Assembly: GCF_009936235.1 (NCBI RefSeq)
Contig: NZ_AP022314.1
Span: 4,030,001-4,094,000, forward strand
DNA: 64,000 bases
Origin: Mycobacterium xenopi
GTDB taxonomy: Bacteria > Actinomycetota > Actinomycetes > Mycobacteriales > Mycobacteriaceae
Reading direction: 5' to 3'
Within the stretch, counting starts at the first letter, position 1. Every line of letters starts with the position of its first letter. The notes under the pieces were generated by a model. That model was not told where the DNA came from and did not search any database. It saw only the letters and a program-made list of their open reading frames with translations. Of this stretch, positions 28,019-36,759 are shown piece by piece. Both the position numbers and the translations under genes were made by a program.

Positions 28019-31000
28019 TTAAGCAAGGTCCTCAACAGAGGCGGATTCGTTGCGGGACAAGTTGATTCCCAAGTTGGCCGCCGCGCGTTCCAGGTCCTCG
28101 TCTTCGCCTTCACGCAACTCGATGGCCGCACCATCGGACGACAGCACCTCGACGTTGAGGCACAGCGACTGCAGCTCTTTGAGCAGCACCTTGAACGACT
28201 CGGGAATGCCCGGCTCGGGGATGTTCTCGCCCTTGACGATCGCCTCGTACACCTTGACCCGCCCGACGGTGTCGTCGGACTTGATCGTCAGCAGCTCCTG
28301 CAGCGTGTAGGCCGCGCCGTAGGCCTGCATGGCCCAGCACTCCATCTCGCCGAAGCGCTGGCCACCGAACTGCGCCTTACCGCCCAGCGGCTGCTGGGTG
28401 ATCATCGAGTACGGGCCGGTGGAGCGGGCGTGGATCTTGTCGTCGACCAGGTGGTGCAGCTTCATGATGTACATGTAGCCGACCGTCACCGGGTACGGGA
28501 ACGGCTCACCGGAGCGCCCGTCGAACAGTGTCGCCTTGCCGTCGCCGTCGACCAGCACGTCACCGTCGCGGTTGGGCAGCGTGCACGACAGCAACCCCTG
28601 CAGCTCCTCCTCGCGAGCGCCGTCGAACACCGGGGTTGCGACGATCTTGTTCGGCTCGGCCTCCAGCAGCTCCTCGGGCAGCCGAGAGGCCCAGTCCGGC
28701 ACCCCCTTGGAGGTGTCGATCTTCCAGCCGCTGTGGGCGCACCAACCCAGGTGGGTCTCCAAGATCTGGCCGATGTTCATCCGTCGCGGCACCCCATGGG
28801 TATTGAGGATGATGTCCACCGGGGTGCCGTCCGGCAGGAACGGCATGTCCTCGACCGGCAGAATCTTGCCGATCACGCCCTTGTTGCCGTGCCGGCCGGC
28901 CAGCTTGTCGCCGTCGGAGATCTTGCGTTTCTGCGCCACGTAGACGCGGACCAGCTCGTTGACCCCGGCCGGCAGCTCGTCGTCGTCCTCGCGGGAGAAC
29001 ACCCGGATGCCGATGACCTTGCCGGACTCGCCGTGCGGCACCTTCAACGAAGTGTCGCGGACCTCGCGGGCCTTCTCGCCGAAGATTGCCCGCAGCAGCC
29101 GCTCCTCCGGGGTCAGCTCGGTCTCCCCCTTCGGGGTGACCTTGCCGACCAAGATGTCGCCGTCGCGGACCTCGGCGCCGATGCGCACGATGCCACGCTC
29201 GTCGAGGTCGGCCAGCACCTCATCGGAGACGTTGGGGATGTCGCGGGTGATCTCCTCGGCACCCAGCTTGGTGTCGCGGGCGTCGATCTCGTGTTCCTCG
29301 ATGTGGATCGAGGTGAGGATGTCCTCCTCGACGAGCCGGTTGGAGATGATGATCGCGTCCTCGTAGTTGTGCCCCTCCCACGGCATGATCGCGACCAGAA
29401 GGTTCTTGCCCAGCGCCATCTCGCCGTGTTCGGTGCACGGGCCGTCGGCGATCACCTGCCCGGCCTCCACCCGGTCCCCGGCGTCGACGATCGGGCGCTG
29501 GTTGGCGCAGGTGCCATGGTTGGACCGGGCGAACTTGCGTAGCCGGTAGGTGTGGCGGGTGCCGTCGTCGGTCATCACCGTGATGTAGTCGGCCGACACC
29601 TCCTCGACGACACCGCTGTCGTCGGCGACCACGACGTCGCCGGCGTCGATCGCAGCGCGCAATTCCATCCCGGTGCCCACCAGCGGTGCCTCGCTACGCA
29701 CCAACGGAACGGCCTGGCGCTGCATGTTCGCGCCCATCAACGCGCGGTTGGCGTCGTCGTGCTCGAGGAACGGGATCATCGCGGTGGCCACCGACACCAT
29801 CTGGCGCGGCGAGACGTCCATGTAGTCCACCTCGGAGGAGGACACGTACTCGACCTCCCCACCCTTGCGGCGCACCAGCACCCGCGGCTCGGTGAAGCGG
29901 CCATCCTCGTCGATCGGCGAGTTGGCCTGCGCCACCACATGGCGGTCCTCCTCGTCGGCGGTCAGGTACACGATCTCGTCGGTGACCACGCCGTTGACCA
30001 CCTTGCGGTAAGGCGTCTCAATGAACCCGTACGGGTTGACCCGCGCGTACACCGACAGCGAGCCGATCAAACCGATGTTCGGGCCCTCCGGGGTTTCGAT
30101 CGGGCACATCCGGCCGTAGTGGCTCGAGTGCACGTCACGGACCTCCAGCCCGGCCCGCTCGCGCGACAGACCGCCCGGACCAAGCGCCGAGAGCCGCCGC
30201 TTGTGGGTGAGCCCCGACAGCGGGTTGTTCTGATCCATGAACTGCGAGAGCTGGCTGGTGCCGAAGAACTCCTTGATCGCGGCCACCACGGGGCGGATGT
30301 TGATCAAGGTCTGCGGGGTGATCGCCTCGACGTCCTGAGTGGTCATCCGCTCGCGGACCACCCGCTCCATCCTCGACATGCCGACCCGGATCTGGTTTTG
30401 GATCAGCTCGCCGACCGTGCGCAGCCGCCGGTTGCCGAAGTGGTCGATGTCGTCGGTCTCCACCGGCACCTCGACGCCACCGGGGACCTTCATCGTGGCG
30501 TGCCCCTCGTGCAAGCGCACCAGGTATTCGATGGTGGCGACGACGTCCTCTTCGGTCAGGGTCGTGGTGGTTGGCGCATTCTCGGTGTTCAGCCCGAGTT
30601 TCTTGTTGACCTTGTAGCGGCCCACCCGGGCCAGGTCGTAGCGCTTCTCCTTGAAGAACAGGTTCTCCAGCAGGGTCTGCGCCGACTCCTTGGTCGGCGG
30701 TTCGCCCGGCCGCAGCTTGCGGTAGATGTCCAGCAACGCGTCGTCGCTGCCGACGGTGTTGTCCTTCTCCAGCGTCGACATCATGATCTCGGAGAAGCCG
30801 AACCGCTCGGTGATCTGTTCGTTGGTCCAGCCCAGCGCCTTGAGCAACACAGTGACCGGCTGGCGGCGCTTGCGGTCGATGCGCACGCCGACCGTGTCGC
30901 GCTTGTCCACGTCGAACTCCAGCCACGCGCCGCGGCTGGGAATCACCTTGACCGAGTGCAGCGTCTTCTCGGTCGACTTGTCGATGGTCTCGTCGAAGTA

Positions 31001-31525
31001 CACCCCGGGCGAGCGCACCAGCTGGCTGACCACGACCCGCTCGGTCCCGTTGATGATGAACGTGCCCTTTTCGGTCATCATCGGGAAGTCGCCCATGAAC
31101 ACCGTCTGGCTCTTGATCTCGCCGGTGTTGTTGTTGATGAACTCCGCGGTGACGAACAGCGGGGCCGCAAACGTCATGTCCTTGTCTTTGCACTCGTCGA
31201 CGGGGGCTTTGACCTCGTCGAAGCGAGGGTCGGAGAAGGACAGCGACATCGAGCCGGAGAAGTCCTCGATCGGCGAGAGTTCCTCGAGCACCTCTTCCAG
31301 GCCACCGACCGGGTTGGCTTCACCGCGCGCAATAGCGGCCTCACGCCAGCGCGGTGATCCGATCAGCCAATCGAACGAGTCGATCTGCACGTCGAGCAGA
31401 CCGGGAACCTCGAGCGGTTCACGCAGCTTGGCGAAAGAGATTCGGTTGGGTGCTCCGGGGACGGAGTTGTACGACGAAATTTGAGTACCTGAGGGGTTTT
31501 TCTTGCTCTGGCGGGAGACTGCCAA
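28019..31525 (-). CDS. rpoB: RNA polymerase beta subunit
   Basis: 1168 residues with the TTG start at 31525, which gives LAVSRQSKK (the M. tuberculosis gene also starts at TTG with LADSRQSK, recall). It has a strong GGAAGGA site six bases upstream. A GTG at 31543 and an ATG at 31627 are weaker alternatives. The rifampicin resistance region SQLSQFMDQNNPLSGLTHKRRLSALG is wild type at the Asp, His and Ser positions equivalent to M. tuberculosis 435, 445 and 450, predicting rifampicin susceptibility. The C-terminus with the SVEDLA tail is complete. Confidence 0.97.
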   Translation of the reverse strand: MAVSRQSKKNPSGTQISSYNSVPGAPNRISFAKLREPLEVPGLLDVQIDSFDWLIGSPRWREAAIARGEANPVGGLEEVLEELSPIEDFSGSMSLSFSDPRFDEVKAPVDECKDKDMTFAAPLFVTAEFINNNTGEIKSQTVFMGDFPMMTEKGTFIINGTERVVVSQLVRSPGVYFDETIDKSTEKTLHSVKVIPSRGAWLEFDVDKRDTVGVRIDRKRRQPVTVLLKALGWTNEQITERFGFSEIMMSTLEKDNTVGSDDALLDIYRKLRPGEPPTKESAQTLLENLFFKEKRYDLARVGRYKVNKKLGLNTENAPTTTTLTEEDVVATIEYLVRLHEGHATMKVPGGVEVPVETDDIDHFGNRRLRTVGELIQNQIRVGMSRMERVVRERMTTQDVEAITPQTLINIRPVVAAIKEFFGTSQLSQFMDQNNPLSGLTHKRRLSALGPGGLSRERAGLEVRDVHSSHYGRMCPIETPEGPNIGLIGSLSVYARVNPYGFIETPYRKVVNGVVTDEIVYLTADEEDRHVVAQANSPIDEDGRFTEPRVLVRRKGGEVEYVSSSEVDYMDVSPRQMVSVATAMIPFLEHDDANRALMGANMQRQAVPLVRSEAPLVGTGMELRAAIDAGDVVVADDSGVVEEVSADYITVMTDDGTRHTYRLRKFARSNHGTCANQRPIVDAGDRVEAGQVIADGPCTEHGEMALGKNLLVAIMPWEGHNYEDAIIISNRLVEEDILTSIHIEEHEIDARDTKLGAEEITRDIPNVSDEVLADLDERGIVRIGAEVRDGDILVGKVTPKGETELTPEERLLRAIFGEKAREVRDTSLKVPHGESGKVIGIRVFSREDDDELPAGVNELVRVYVAQKRKISDGDKLAGRHGNKGVIGKILPVEDMPFLPDGTPVDIILNTHGVPRRMNIGQILETHLGWCAHSGWKIDTSKGVPDWASRLPEELLEAEPNKIVATPVFDGAREEELQGLLSCTLPNRDGDVLVDGDGKATLFDGRSGEPFPYPVTVGYMYIMKLHHLVDDKIHARSTGPYSMITQQPLGGKAQFGGQRFGEMECWAMQAYGAAYTLQELLTIKSDDTVGRVKVYEAIVKGENIPEPGIPESFKVLLKELQSLCLNVEVLSSDGAAIELREGEDEDLERAAANLGINLSRNESASVEDLA

Positions 31526-31934
31526 GATGCATCCTTCCAGCACCTCGTGCGGCTCGCCGGTGATGGACCCGTTCGCCGCGGTAACTATTTGGTCGGCTGG
31601 CGAACGATCTGTCCAGATCTCACGCACACAACTAGGCGGCTGAGCCAGAAATCGGGGCTCAGGCTAGGACCACGGTGTCAGGTGGTGGGTGAGATGGGCA
31701 GGAAGCAGCCAGCGCAACGTCCAACCTTAGCGCAGGACGGCGCATTCCTCAACTACCGTGCACGAACCATATCGACGTATCGGGCGCTGGCTGGCGTCTC
31801 GACCGATCGTGCACGCATGCTGCCCAACAGACTGACCCGTTTGCGCCCGTCCGTCAAGTGGTGACGCGCCAAGTTGTCGTGAAGTTGTCGAGCACCGTTC
31901 CTTCCGGACGGGCGCGCTGGCGCCGGACTGTCAG
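31526..31934 (-). other. 409-base region upstream of rpoB
   Basis: No gene is supported here: the short open frames lack conserved sequence. It holds the rpoB promoter and a 5' leader of about 300 bases, and the 3' end of mkl transcription. In M. tuberculosis a run of toxin-antitoxin genes and other ORFs lies between mkl and rpoB. None of that is present. Confidence 0.6.
31829..31857 (-). promoter_or_regulatory. Candidate rpoB promoter
   Basis: On the minus strand: -35 TTGACG (31852-31857), a 17-base spacer, -10 CAGTCT (31829-31834). The -10 has the important A2 and T6 but lacks T1. Predicted start near 31822, giving a leader of about 300 bases before the TTG. Other promoters within the region cannot be excluded. 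Confidence 0.45.
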
Positions 31935-33011
31935 TTACTGCCGCTGGGTGGGCATGGTGGCGGTCGACGTTTCGTCCCCGCGATGACGGCCGGTGCCCAC
32001 CTCGTCGGGCAACTCGTGTGTCGGGTACTTGTGGGTGCCCTCCAGCGAGTCGAGGATCGCTTCCTGGGCGCTCTTGGGCAGCAGGTGCAGGTTTGCGCGG
32101 ACCCGCGCCTGACGACGCGCGACTGCCTTGCGTTCGGGCATGCCGGGGGTAGCGGTGATCTGCGGCGGTACGCCTTCGACCTCTTCCACGCCGCCGGTGT
32201 GGTGGCCGGCCTCGACCTGGGCCTGCTCCTCGGCCATGGTGGCCTCGTCCTTTTCCTCCGACATGCCGATCGGGCCGATGCGGCGGCCGTTGAGGAATTG
32301 CCGAACGACCGGCTCGTCACTGGTCAACAGCACTTCACGAGGCCCGAACATCACCAGCTTGCGGCGAAACAGCATGCCGATGTTGTCCGGCACGGTGCGC
32401 GCGATGTTGATGTTGTGCGTGACGATCAGGATCGTGCAGTCGATCTGGGCGTTGATGTCGATCAGCAGCTGGCTCAGATACGCGGTGCGCACCGGGTCCA
32501 AACCGGAGTCGGGCTCGTCGCACAGGATGATCTCGGGGTCCAGCACCAGCGAGCGGGCCAGCCCGGCGCGCTTGCGCATACCCCCGGAGATCTCGCCGGG
32601 GAACTTCTTCTCGTCACCGGCAAGACCGACCATCTCCAGCTTTTCCATGACGATGTCACGGATTTCGCTTTCCTTCTTCTTGGTGTGCTCACGCAACGGG
32701 AACGCCGTGTTGTCGTAGATGTTCATCGACCCGAACAGCGCACCGTCTTGGAACATCACACCGAAGAGCCGCCGGATCTCGTAGAGTTCCTTGGCCGAGC
32801 ACTCAGTGATATCGGTGCCGTCGACGATGATCGAGCCCCGCTCCGGCTTGAGCAGCCCGATCAACGACTTCAGGAACACCGACTTACCGGTACCCGACGG
32901 GCCCAGCAGCACGCTGACCTCGCCGGCGGGGATATCCAACGTGACGTCTTCCCAGATCCGCTGGGGTCCGAAGGACTTGGTGAGTCCCTCAACCTCGATC
33001 GCGATACCCAT
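31935..33011 (-). CDS. mkl: Mkl (MceG), ATPase of Mce lipid importers
   Basis: 358-residue ABC ATPase that energises the mycobacterial Mce systems from a separate locus. Walker A GPSGTGKS near 39, signature ISGGMRKRAGLARS near 147, Walker B IILCDEPDSGLDP near 167, H-loop His in VTHN. A long C-terminal extension (about 255-358, acidic then basic, ending in GDETSTATMPTQRQ) is typical of MceG. The ATG at 33011 has GGAAGGA upstream and gives MGIAIEVEGL; the frame is open 14 codons earlier without support. Confidence 0.93.
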   Translation of the reverse strand: MGIAIEVEGLTKSFGPQRIWEDVTLDIPAGEVSVLLGPSGTGKSVFLKSLIGLLKPERGSIIVDGTDITECSAKELYEIRRLFGVMFQDGALFGSMNIYDNTAFPLREHTKKKESEIRDIVMEKLEMVGLAGDEKKFPGEISGGMRKRAGLARSLVLDPEIILCDEPDSGLDPVRTAYLSQLLIDINAQIDCTILIVTHNINIARTVPDNIGMLFRRKLVMFGPREVLLTSDEPVVRQFLNGRRIGPIGMSEEKDEATMAEEQAQVEAGHHTGGVEEVEGVPPQITATPGMPERKAVARRQARVRANLHLLPKSAQEAILDSLEGTHKYPTHELPDEVGTGRHRGDETSTATMPTQRQ

Positions 33012-33129
33012 GCGAAATCCTTCCGACGGCCTGACTCCCCGCCACCTGCCCATGGCCTGTGGTATGTGTCACTGTAGCGCAACCGGTCAACCATTGCCTT
33101 GGGGCGGTGGCGTCCCGACCTGGACGGCG

Positions 33130-34653
33130 TCAGGTGTTCGGCGCCCAGTTGCCGTGAAAGCCCATGGGCACCCGCTGGGGCAGGTGCACAGTGGCGACCG
33201 GTTCGCAGGTCTGGGCATCGAGCAACAGCAGTTGACCTTCGTCGCGACCGCGGTGGTAACCGTAACCCATCAGGATGCCGTTGTCTTCGGCGTGGCCGCC
33301 TGATGGCGCCGGCACGAAGCACATTTCTCCGAGCAGCAAGTCCTGGTCAAGGTTGGCGACAGCCGTGAACCCGGTCTGGAAGTCGTGCTTGTACAGCGCC
33401 GTGCGCATCGCGGCCACACCGCCGGAGAGGTACCCGTCGTCGAGGCCGACGGTGTAGCCGAACCGGTGCCGGCTGCCGGTCAGATTCTCGTTGATCCTGG
33501 GGAACTCTTGCGAACGGTCGTCGCGGCGTTCGGTGGTCACCGAACCGCTGGCCAGGTTGACCGTCCAGCGGTCCAAGGTGGGGCGGCTGTCGCCGGGGCC
33601 GCGCAGGTCACGCTCGAACATCCGGTCATAGCGCACGACGTCGAGGACGAGGACCTCGGCGCCGTCACGGACTTCCGAGTAGGCGTTGAGCGGGTGGAAC
33701 ACGTAGCAAGGCTCGATGTCGAACCAGCGGACGTCGGCGTTGTCGCCGTCGCGGGGCATGACCCCGATGCGAGCTTGATACCTGGGATTCCACGCGTATG
33801 GGTAGCGGTCGCTGCGCTTGGGGTTGCGGTTGATCCGCGCCGTGATCGGGCTGGGCGTCGGGACCCGCCCGATCAGCGACTGCAGCACCAGCCGGGCGGG
33901 CAGGCCCAGCCAGCGCGGAACCTTCACCGGCAGCACCTGCACCGGATCGAACGTCACCGGCAGGTCGTAGACGACGACGTAGTTGTCGGTCAGCGAGAAG
34001 TCGTGCATCGCCGGCGATCCGCCGACGTCGATGTCGACGGTGCGGCGGACCCGGCCCTGCACATCGATCACCGAGTATTGGACCGTGTTCCCGCGCGCGA
34101 ACGAATACGACACCGCGTGAAGCTCCCCGGTTGCCGGATCGCGGTGGGGGTGAGCAGTGTAGCCGCCGGCCAATGTTCCGTCGAAGTCGCAGCTGCCCAC
34201 GGTGTCGAGCTCGTCGGTGAGCTCGTAGATGGCTACCCCGCCTTCGACGAGCGCCAGGGTGCGCCCGGCGTGGGTGAGCACGTTCGTGTTGGCGCCCAGC
34301 GACAACATGCCGGCACGCGGGTCGAGCCGGGCCGGTGCCGGCTCGCCGAGGGCCGCGCATACGGCCGGGCTGCGCACCCAGCGGTTGCGATACCAGCGGG
34401 CCTTGCCGTCGCGTATCGCCACCCCGTGAACCATGCCGTCGCCGCTGAACCAGTGATAGGTGACGGGGTCGACGTCGGCGACCGGGTTGGGCCCGTTGCG
34501 CAGATAGCGCCCGTCCAGATACTCGGGAATGTGCCCGGTGACCGGCAAGTCCACGGCGGTCAATTCGCGGCGGACGGGTGCGAGAAACCCCTCCAGGTAG
34601 GGGTTTACGGATCCGGCGCTCCGGGGGCTCGCTGACGCAGACGTGGCGGTCAA
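33130..34653 (-). CDS. Carotenoid cleavage oxygenase (Rv0654-like)
   Basis: 507-residue RPE65/carotenoid oxygenase family protein, a non-heme Fe(II) dioxygenase with a seven-bladed propeller. Family segments: YLRNGPNP near 50, WFSGDGMVHG near 68, TAHPHRDP (iron-ligand His) near 165, MHDFSLTDNY near 215, FHPLNAYSE near 310, and the C-terminal GFHGNW His. The start is TTG at 34653, preceded by AGGAGGTG, so it looks genuine. Divergent from a TetR gene across a repeat-rich operator-like region. The M. tuberculosis orthologue cleaves carotenoids in vitro (recall). Confidence 0.9.
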   Translation of the reverse strand: MTATSASASPRSAGSVNPYLEGFLAPVRRELTAVDLPVTGHIPEYLDGRYLRNGPNPVADVDPVTYHWFSGDGMVHGVAIRDGKARWYRNRWVRSPAVCAALGEPAPARLDPRAGMLSLGANTNVLTHAGRTLALVEGGVAIYELTDELDTVGSCDFDGTLAGGYTAHPHRDPATGELHAVSYSFARGNTVQYSVIDVQGRVRRTVDIDVGGSPAMHDFSLTDNYVVVYDLPVTFDPVQVLPVKVPRWLGLPARLVLQSLIGRVPTPSPITARINRNPKRSDRYPYAWNPRYQARIGVMPRDGDNADVRWFDIEPCYVFHPLNAYSEVRDGAEVLVLDVVRYDRMFERDLRGPGDSRPTLDRWTVNLASGSVTTERRDDRSQEFPRINENLTGSRHRFGYTVGLDDGYLSGGVAAMRTALYKHDFQTGFTAVANLDQDLLLGEMCFVPAPSGGHAEDNGILMGYGYHRGRDEGQLLLLDAQTCEPVATVHLPQRVPMGFHGNWAPNT

Positions 34654-34663
34654 CGCACACCTC

Positions 34664-34690
34664 CTATAACAGTGCTATAACGGTGTTATT
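34664..34690. promoter_or_regulatory. Operator-like repeats between carotenoid oxygenase and TetR genes
   Basis: CTATAACAGTG is immediately repeated as CTATAACGGTG. The outer ends form the dyad ATAACA (34666-34671) and TGTTAT (34684-34689). It lies 11 bases before the oxygenase TTG, right behind its ribosome binding site, and about 35 bases before the TetR start, so a bound repressor could block both genes. AT-rich against a very GC-rich background. Confidence 0.65.
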
Positions 34691-34723
34691 GCACTGTACC
34701 CCGGCTGTGCGAGGATGGCAACG

Positions 34724-35434
34724 ATGACGTCGCAGACCGAGCCGAGCGGGCGGGACAAGCTGTTACACGCAGCTGTCGGGCTGCTCGACGACCAGGGCCC
34801 CGATGCGCTACAGACCCGCAAGGTGGCCAGCGCCGCCGGCACCTCGACGATGGCCGTGTACACCCACTTCGGCGGGATGCGCGGTTTGATCGCGGCGGTC
34901 GCCGAGGAGGGCTTGCGCCAGTTCGCAGCGGCACTGGCGGTGCCGCTGACGTCTGACCCGGTCGCCGACCTGGTGGCGACGGGGATCGCCTACCGTCGCT
35001 ACGCCCTGGAGCGCCCACACATGTACCGGTTGATGTTCGGCAGCACCAGCGCGCACGGCATCAATGCGCCGGCCCACAATCTGCTCGCGTTGAGCGTGGC
35101 CGAGATCAGCGATCGCTACCCCAGCTTTGCGCACTTGGTGCGGGCCGTGCGTCGGTCGATGCTGGCGGGCCGCATCACCGCCGGCTCGGCCGACGACGAC
35201 GCCGCGGTAGTGGCGATAGCCGCCCAATTTTGGGCGTTGATTCACGGGTTCGTGATGCTCGAGCTGGCCGGCCACTACGCCGCCGGCAACGGCGCCGTCG
35301 GCCCTGTGCTCGCCTCCGCAACAGCGAATCTGCTTGTGGCGCTGGGTGATTCACCGGAACGCGTGGAGCAGTCGCAGCGGGCGGCGGCGCAGGCCGCGGC
35401 TTCAGGTTTGGGTCGGCTGAGCCGACTTACTTGA
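34724..35434 (+). CDS. TetR-family regulator (Rv0653c-like)
   Basis: 236-residue TetR regulator. Helix-turn-helix at about 10-58, with VASAAGTSTMAVYTHFGGMRGL as recognition region. The C-terminal domain is the WHG type. Start chosen at 34724, where GAGG lies 9 bases upstream; the in-frame ATG at 34715 directly abuts that GAGG. Divergent from the carotenoid oxygenase gene and probably its regulator, acting at the repeats between them. Confidence 0.88.
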   Translation: MTSQTEPSGRDKLLHAAVGLLDDQGPDALQTRKVASAAGTSTMAVYTHFGGMRGLIAAVAEEGLRQFAAALAVPLTSDPVADLVATGIAYRRYALERPHMYRLMFGSTSAHGINAPAHNLLALSVAEISDRYPSFAHLVRAVRRSMLAGRITAGSADDDAAVVAIAAQFWALIHGFVMLELAGHYAAGNGAVGPVLASATANLLVALGDSPERVEQSQRAAAQAAASGLGRLSRLT

Positions 35435-35822
35435 CCGTGACGGTGGCGCCGGCTGCCTCGAGTTTGCTCTTGGCCTCGTCGGCGGCCTCCTTGGCGACCT
35501 TCTCCAGCAGCGGCTTGGGCGCGCTGTCGACCAAGTCCTTGGCCTCCTTGAGACCCAGGCCGGAGACGATCTCGCGGACGACCTTGATCACGCCGATCTT
35601 CTTGTCTCCGGCCGACTCCAGGATGACGTCGAACTCGGTCTGCTCTTCACCAGCCTCCTCCGCGGCGGCCGGTGCGGCGCCGGGAGCCGCGGCTACCGCC
35701 GCGACCGGGGCGGCGGCGGTGACCTCGAAGGTCTCCTCGAACTTCTTGACGAAGTCGGAGAGCTCCAGCAGTGTCATCTCTTTGAACGCGTCGAGCAGTT
35801 CGTCGGTGGACAGCTTTGCCAT
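35427..35822 (-). CDS. rplL: 50S ribosomal protein L7/L12
   Basis: 131-residue stalk protein. N-terminal dimerisation helices, an Ala-rich hinge (about 36-58), and the C-terminal factor-binding domain with KIGVIKVVREIVSGLGLKEA. It follows rplJ by 36 bases. Its 3' end overlaps the convergent TetR gene by 8 bases. Confidence 0.98.
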   Translation of the reverse strand: MAKLSTDELLDAFKEMTLLELSDFVKKFEETFEVTAAAPVAAVAAAPGAAPAAAEEAGEEQTEFDVILESAGDKKIGVIKVVREIVSGLGLKEAKDLVDSAPKPLLEKVAKEAADEAKSKLEAAGATVTVK

Positions 35823-35858
35823 GGTGTGGGTCCTTCCTTGGTGCGGGGACGGCGGGGG

Positions 35859-36407
35859 TTATTCGGCCGGGGTGTCTGGCGCTGCGGCGGGCGCGGCCTG
35901 TTTCTTGTCCTGCAGCGCTGCGGCAAGCCGGGCCACTTGCGAGGCCGGCGCGTTGAACAGCCCTGCCGCCTTGGCGAGGTTGCCTTTCATCGCTCCGGCC
36001 AACTTGGCCAGCAGCACTTCGCGGGATTCCAGGTCGGCGATGCGCTCGACCTCGGCGACGGTCAGCGGGTGGCCGTCCATGTAGCCACCCTTGATGACCA
36101 GCGCCTTGTGCTCCTTGGCGAAGGTCTTGATGGCCTTGGCGGCGTCGACCGGCTCACCGGTGACGAAGGCGATCGCGGTCGGTCCGACGAACAGTTCGTC
36201 GAGCCCCTCGATGCCCGCCTCCGAAGCGGCCCGTTTGACCAGCGTGTTCTTGGCCACCGAGTAGGTGGCCGACGTGCCCAGCGCGCGGCGCAGTTCAGCG
36301 AGGTTGGCGACCGTCAGCCCGCGGTATTCGGTGATCAGGGCCGCCGTTGCGGCCTTGAACCGCTCCGCGATGTCTGCGACGGCGGTGGCCTTCTCAGCCC
36401 TGACCAT
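35859..36407 (-). CDS. rplJ: 50S ribosomal protein L10
   Basis: 182-residue stalk base protein that anchors L7/L12 dimers. The ATG at 36407 has an AGGAGG site about 6 bases upstream and gives the conserved start MVRAEKATAVADI. The open frame continues 97 codons further through the untranslated leader, but this is not coding. The C-terminus is Ala/Gln/Pro-rich. Operon with rplL, controlled by the leader upstream. Confidence 0.97.
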   Translation of the reverse strand: MVRAEKATAVADIAERFKAATAALITEYRGLTVANLAELRRALGTSATYSVAKNTLVKRAASEAGIEGLDELFVGPTAIAFVTGEPVDAAKAIKTFAKEHKALVIKGGYMDGHPLTVAEVERIADLESREVLLAKLAGAMKGNLAKAAGLFNAPASQVARLAAALQDKKQAAPAAAPDTPAE

Positions 36408-36627
36408 GCCTGCCTCCTGACGTGTGCTGACGTGAAAGTCGTTGCCCGTCCACGGCTTTGACCAGTAGACACCGGCCCCGGAAACCACGAACGCCCCGCC
36501 GCAGGATGCGGTCGGGGCGCACACGGTCGGCAGTGCCGACGCAATGGCCTCGTCCTCCTGCGTGGGCCGCCGGGATGTTCCCGGGCTTTCAACCGATTCT
36601 CGGTGACCGACGGTCTTCGGTGGACCG
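36408..36627 (-). promoter_or_regulatory. L10(-L12) leader of rplJ-rplL mRNA
   Basis: About 220 bases of untranslated leader with strong complementarity: GCCCGGGAACATCCCGG-type and CCCCGACCGCATCCTGCGGCGGGG-type stems, and a CGCAGGAGGACGAGGCC segment that resembles the conserved part of ribosomal protein L10 leaders in Actinobacteria. L10-L12 binding there represses its own translation in other bacteria (family knowledge). The start is set by the promoter at 36634-36662. Confidence 0.65.
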
Positions 36628-36633
36628 GCCACC

Positions 36634-36662
36634 ACAATAGCGTGGCGTCGCTTATCAGCCAA
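36634..36662 (-). promoter_or_regulatory. Candidate rplJ promoter
   Basis: On the minus strand: -35 TTGGCT (36657-36662), a 17-base spacer, -10 TATTGT (36634-36639). The same -10 hexamer occurs in the rpsL promoter. Predicted start near 36627. Confidence 0.65.
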
Positions 36663-36759
36663 AACGGCGCTCGGATCGCCCGCGGCCAGCAGCGCCAACC
36701 GTCGGCGTCGCCACCCGACGTGCTCGCTCGACTGCCCGTAAACGGCTCGCCCACCCGGC

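Noticed and set aside
35859..36698. L10 as a 279-residue protein
   Set aside because: The first 97 codons are the untranslated L10 leader; AGGAGG is next to the ATG at 36407.
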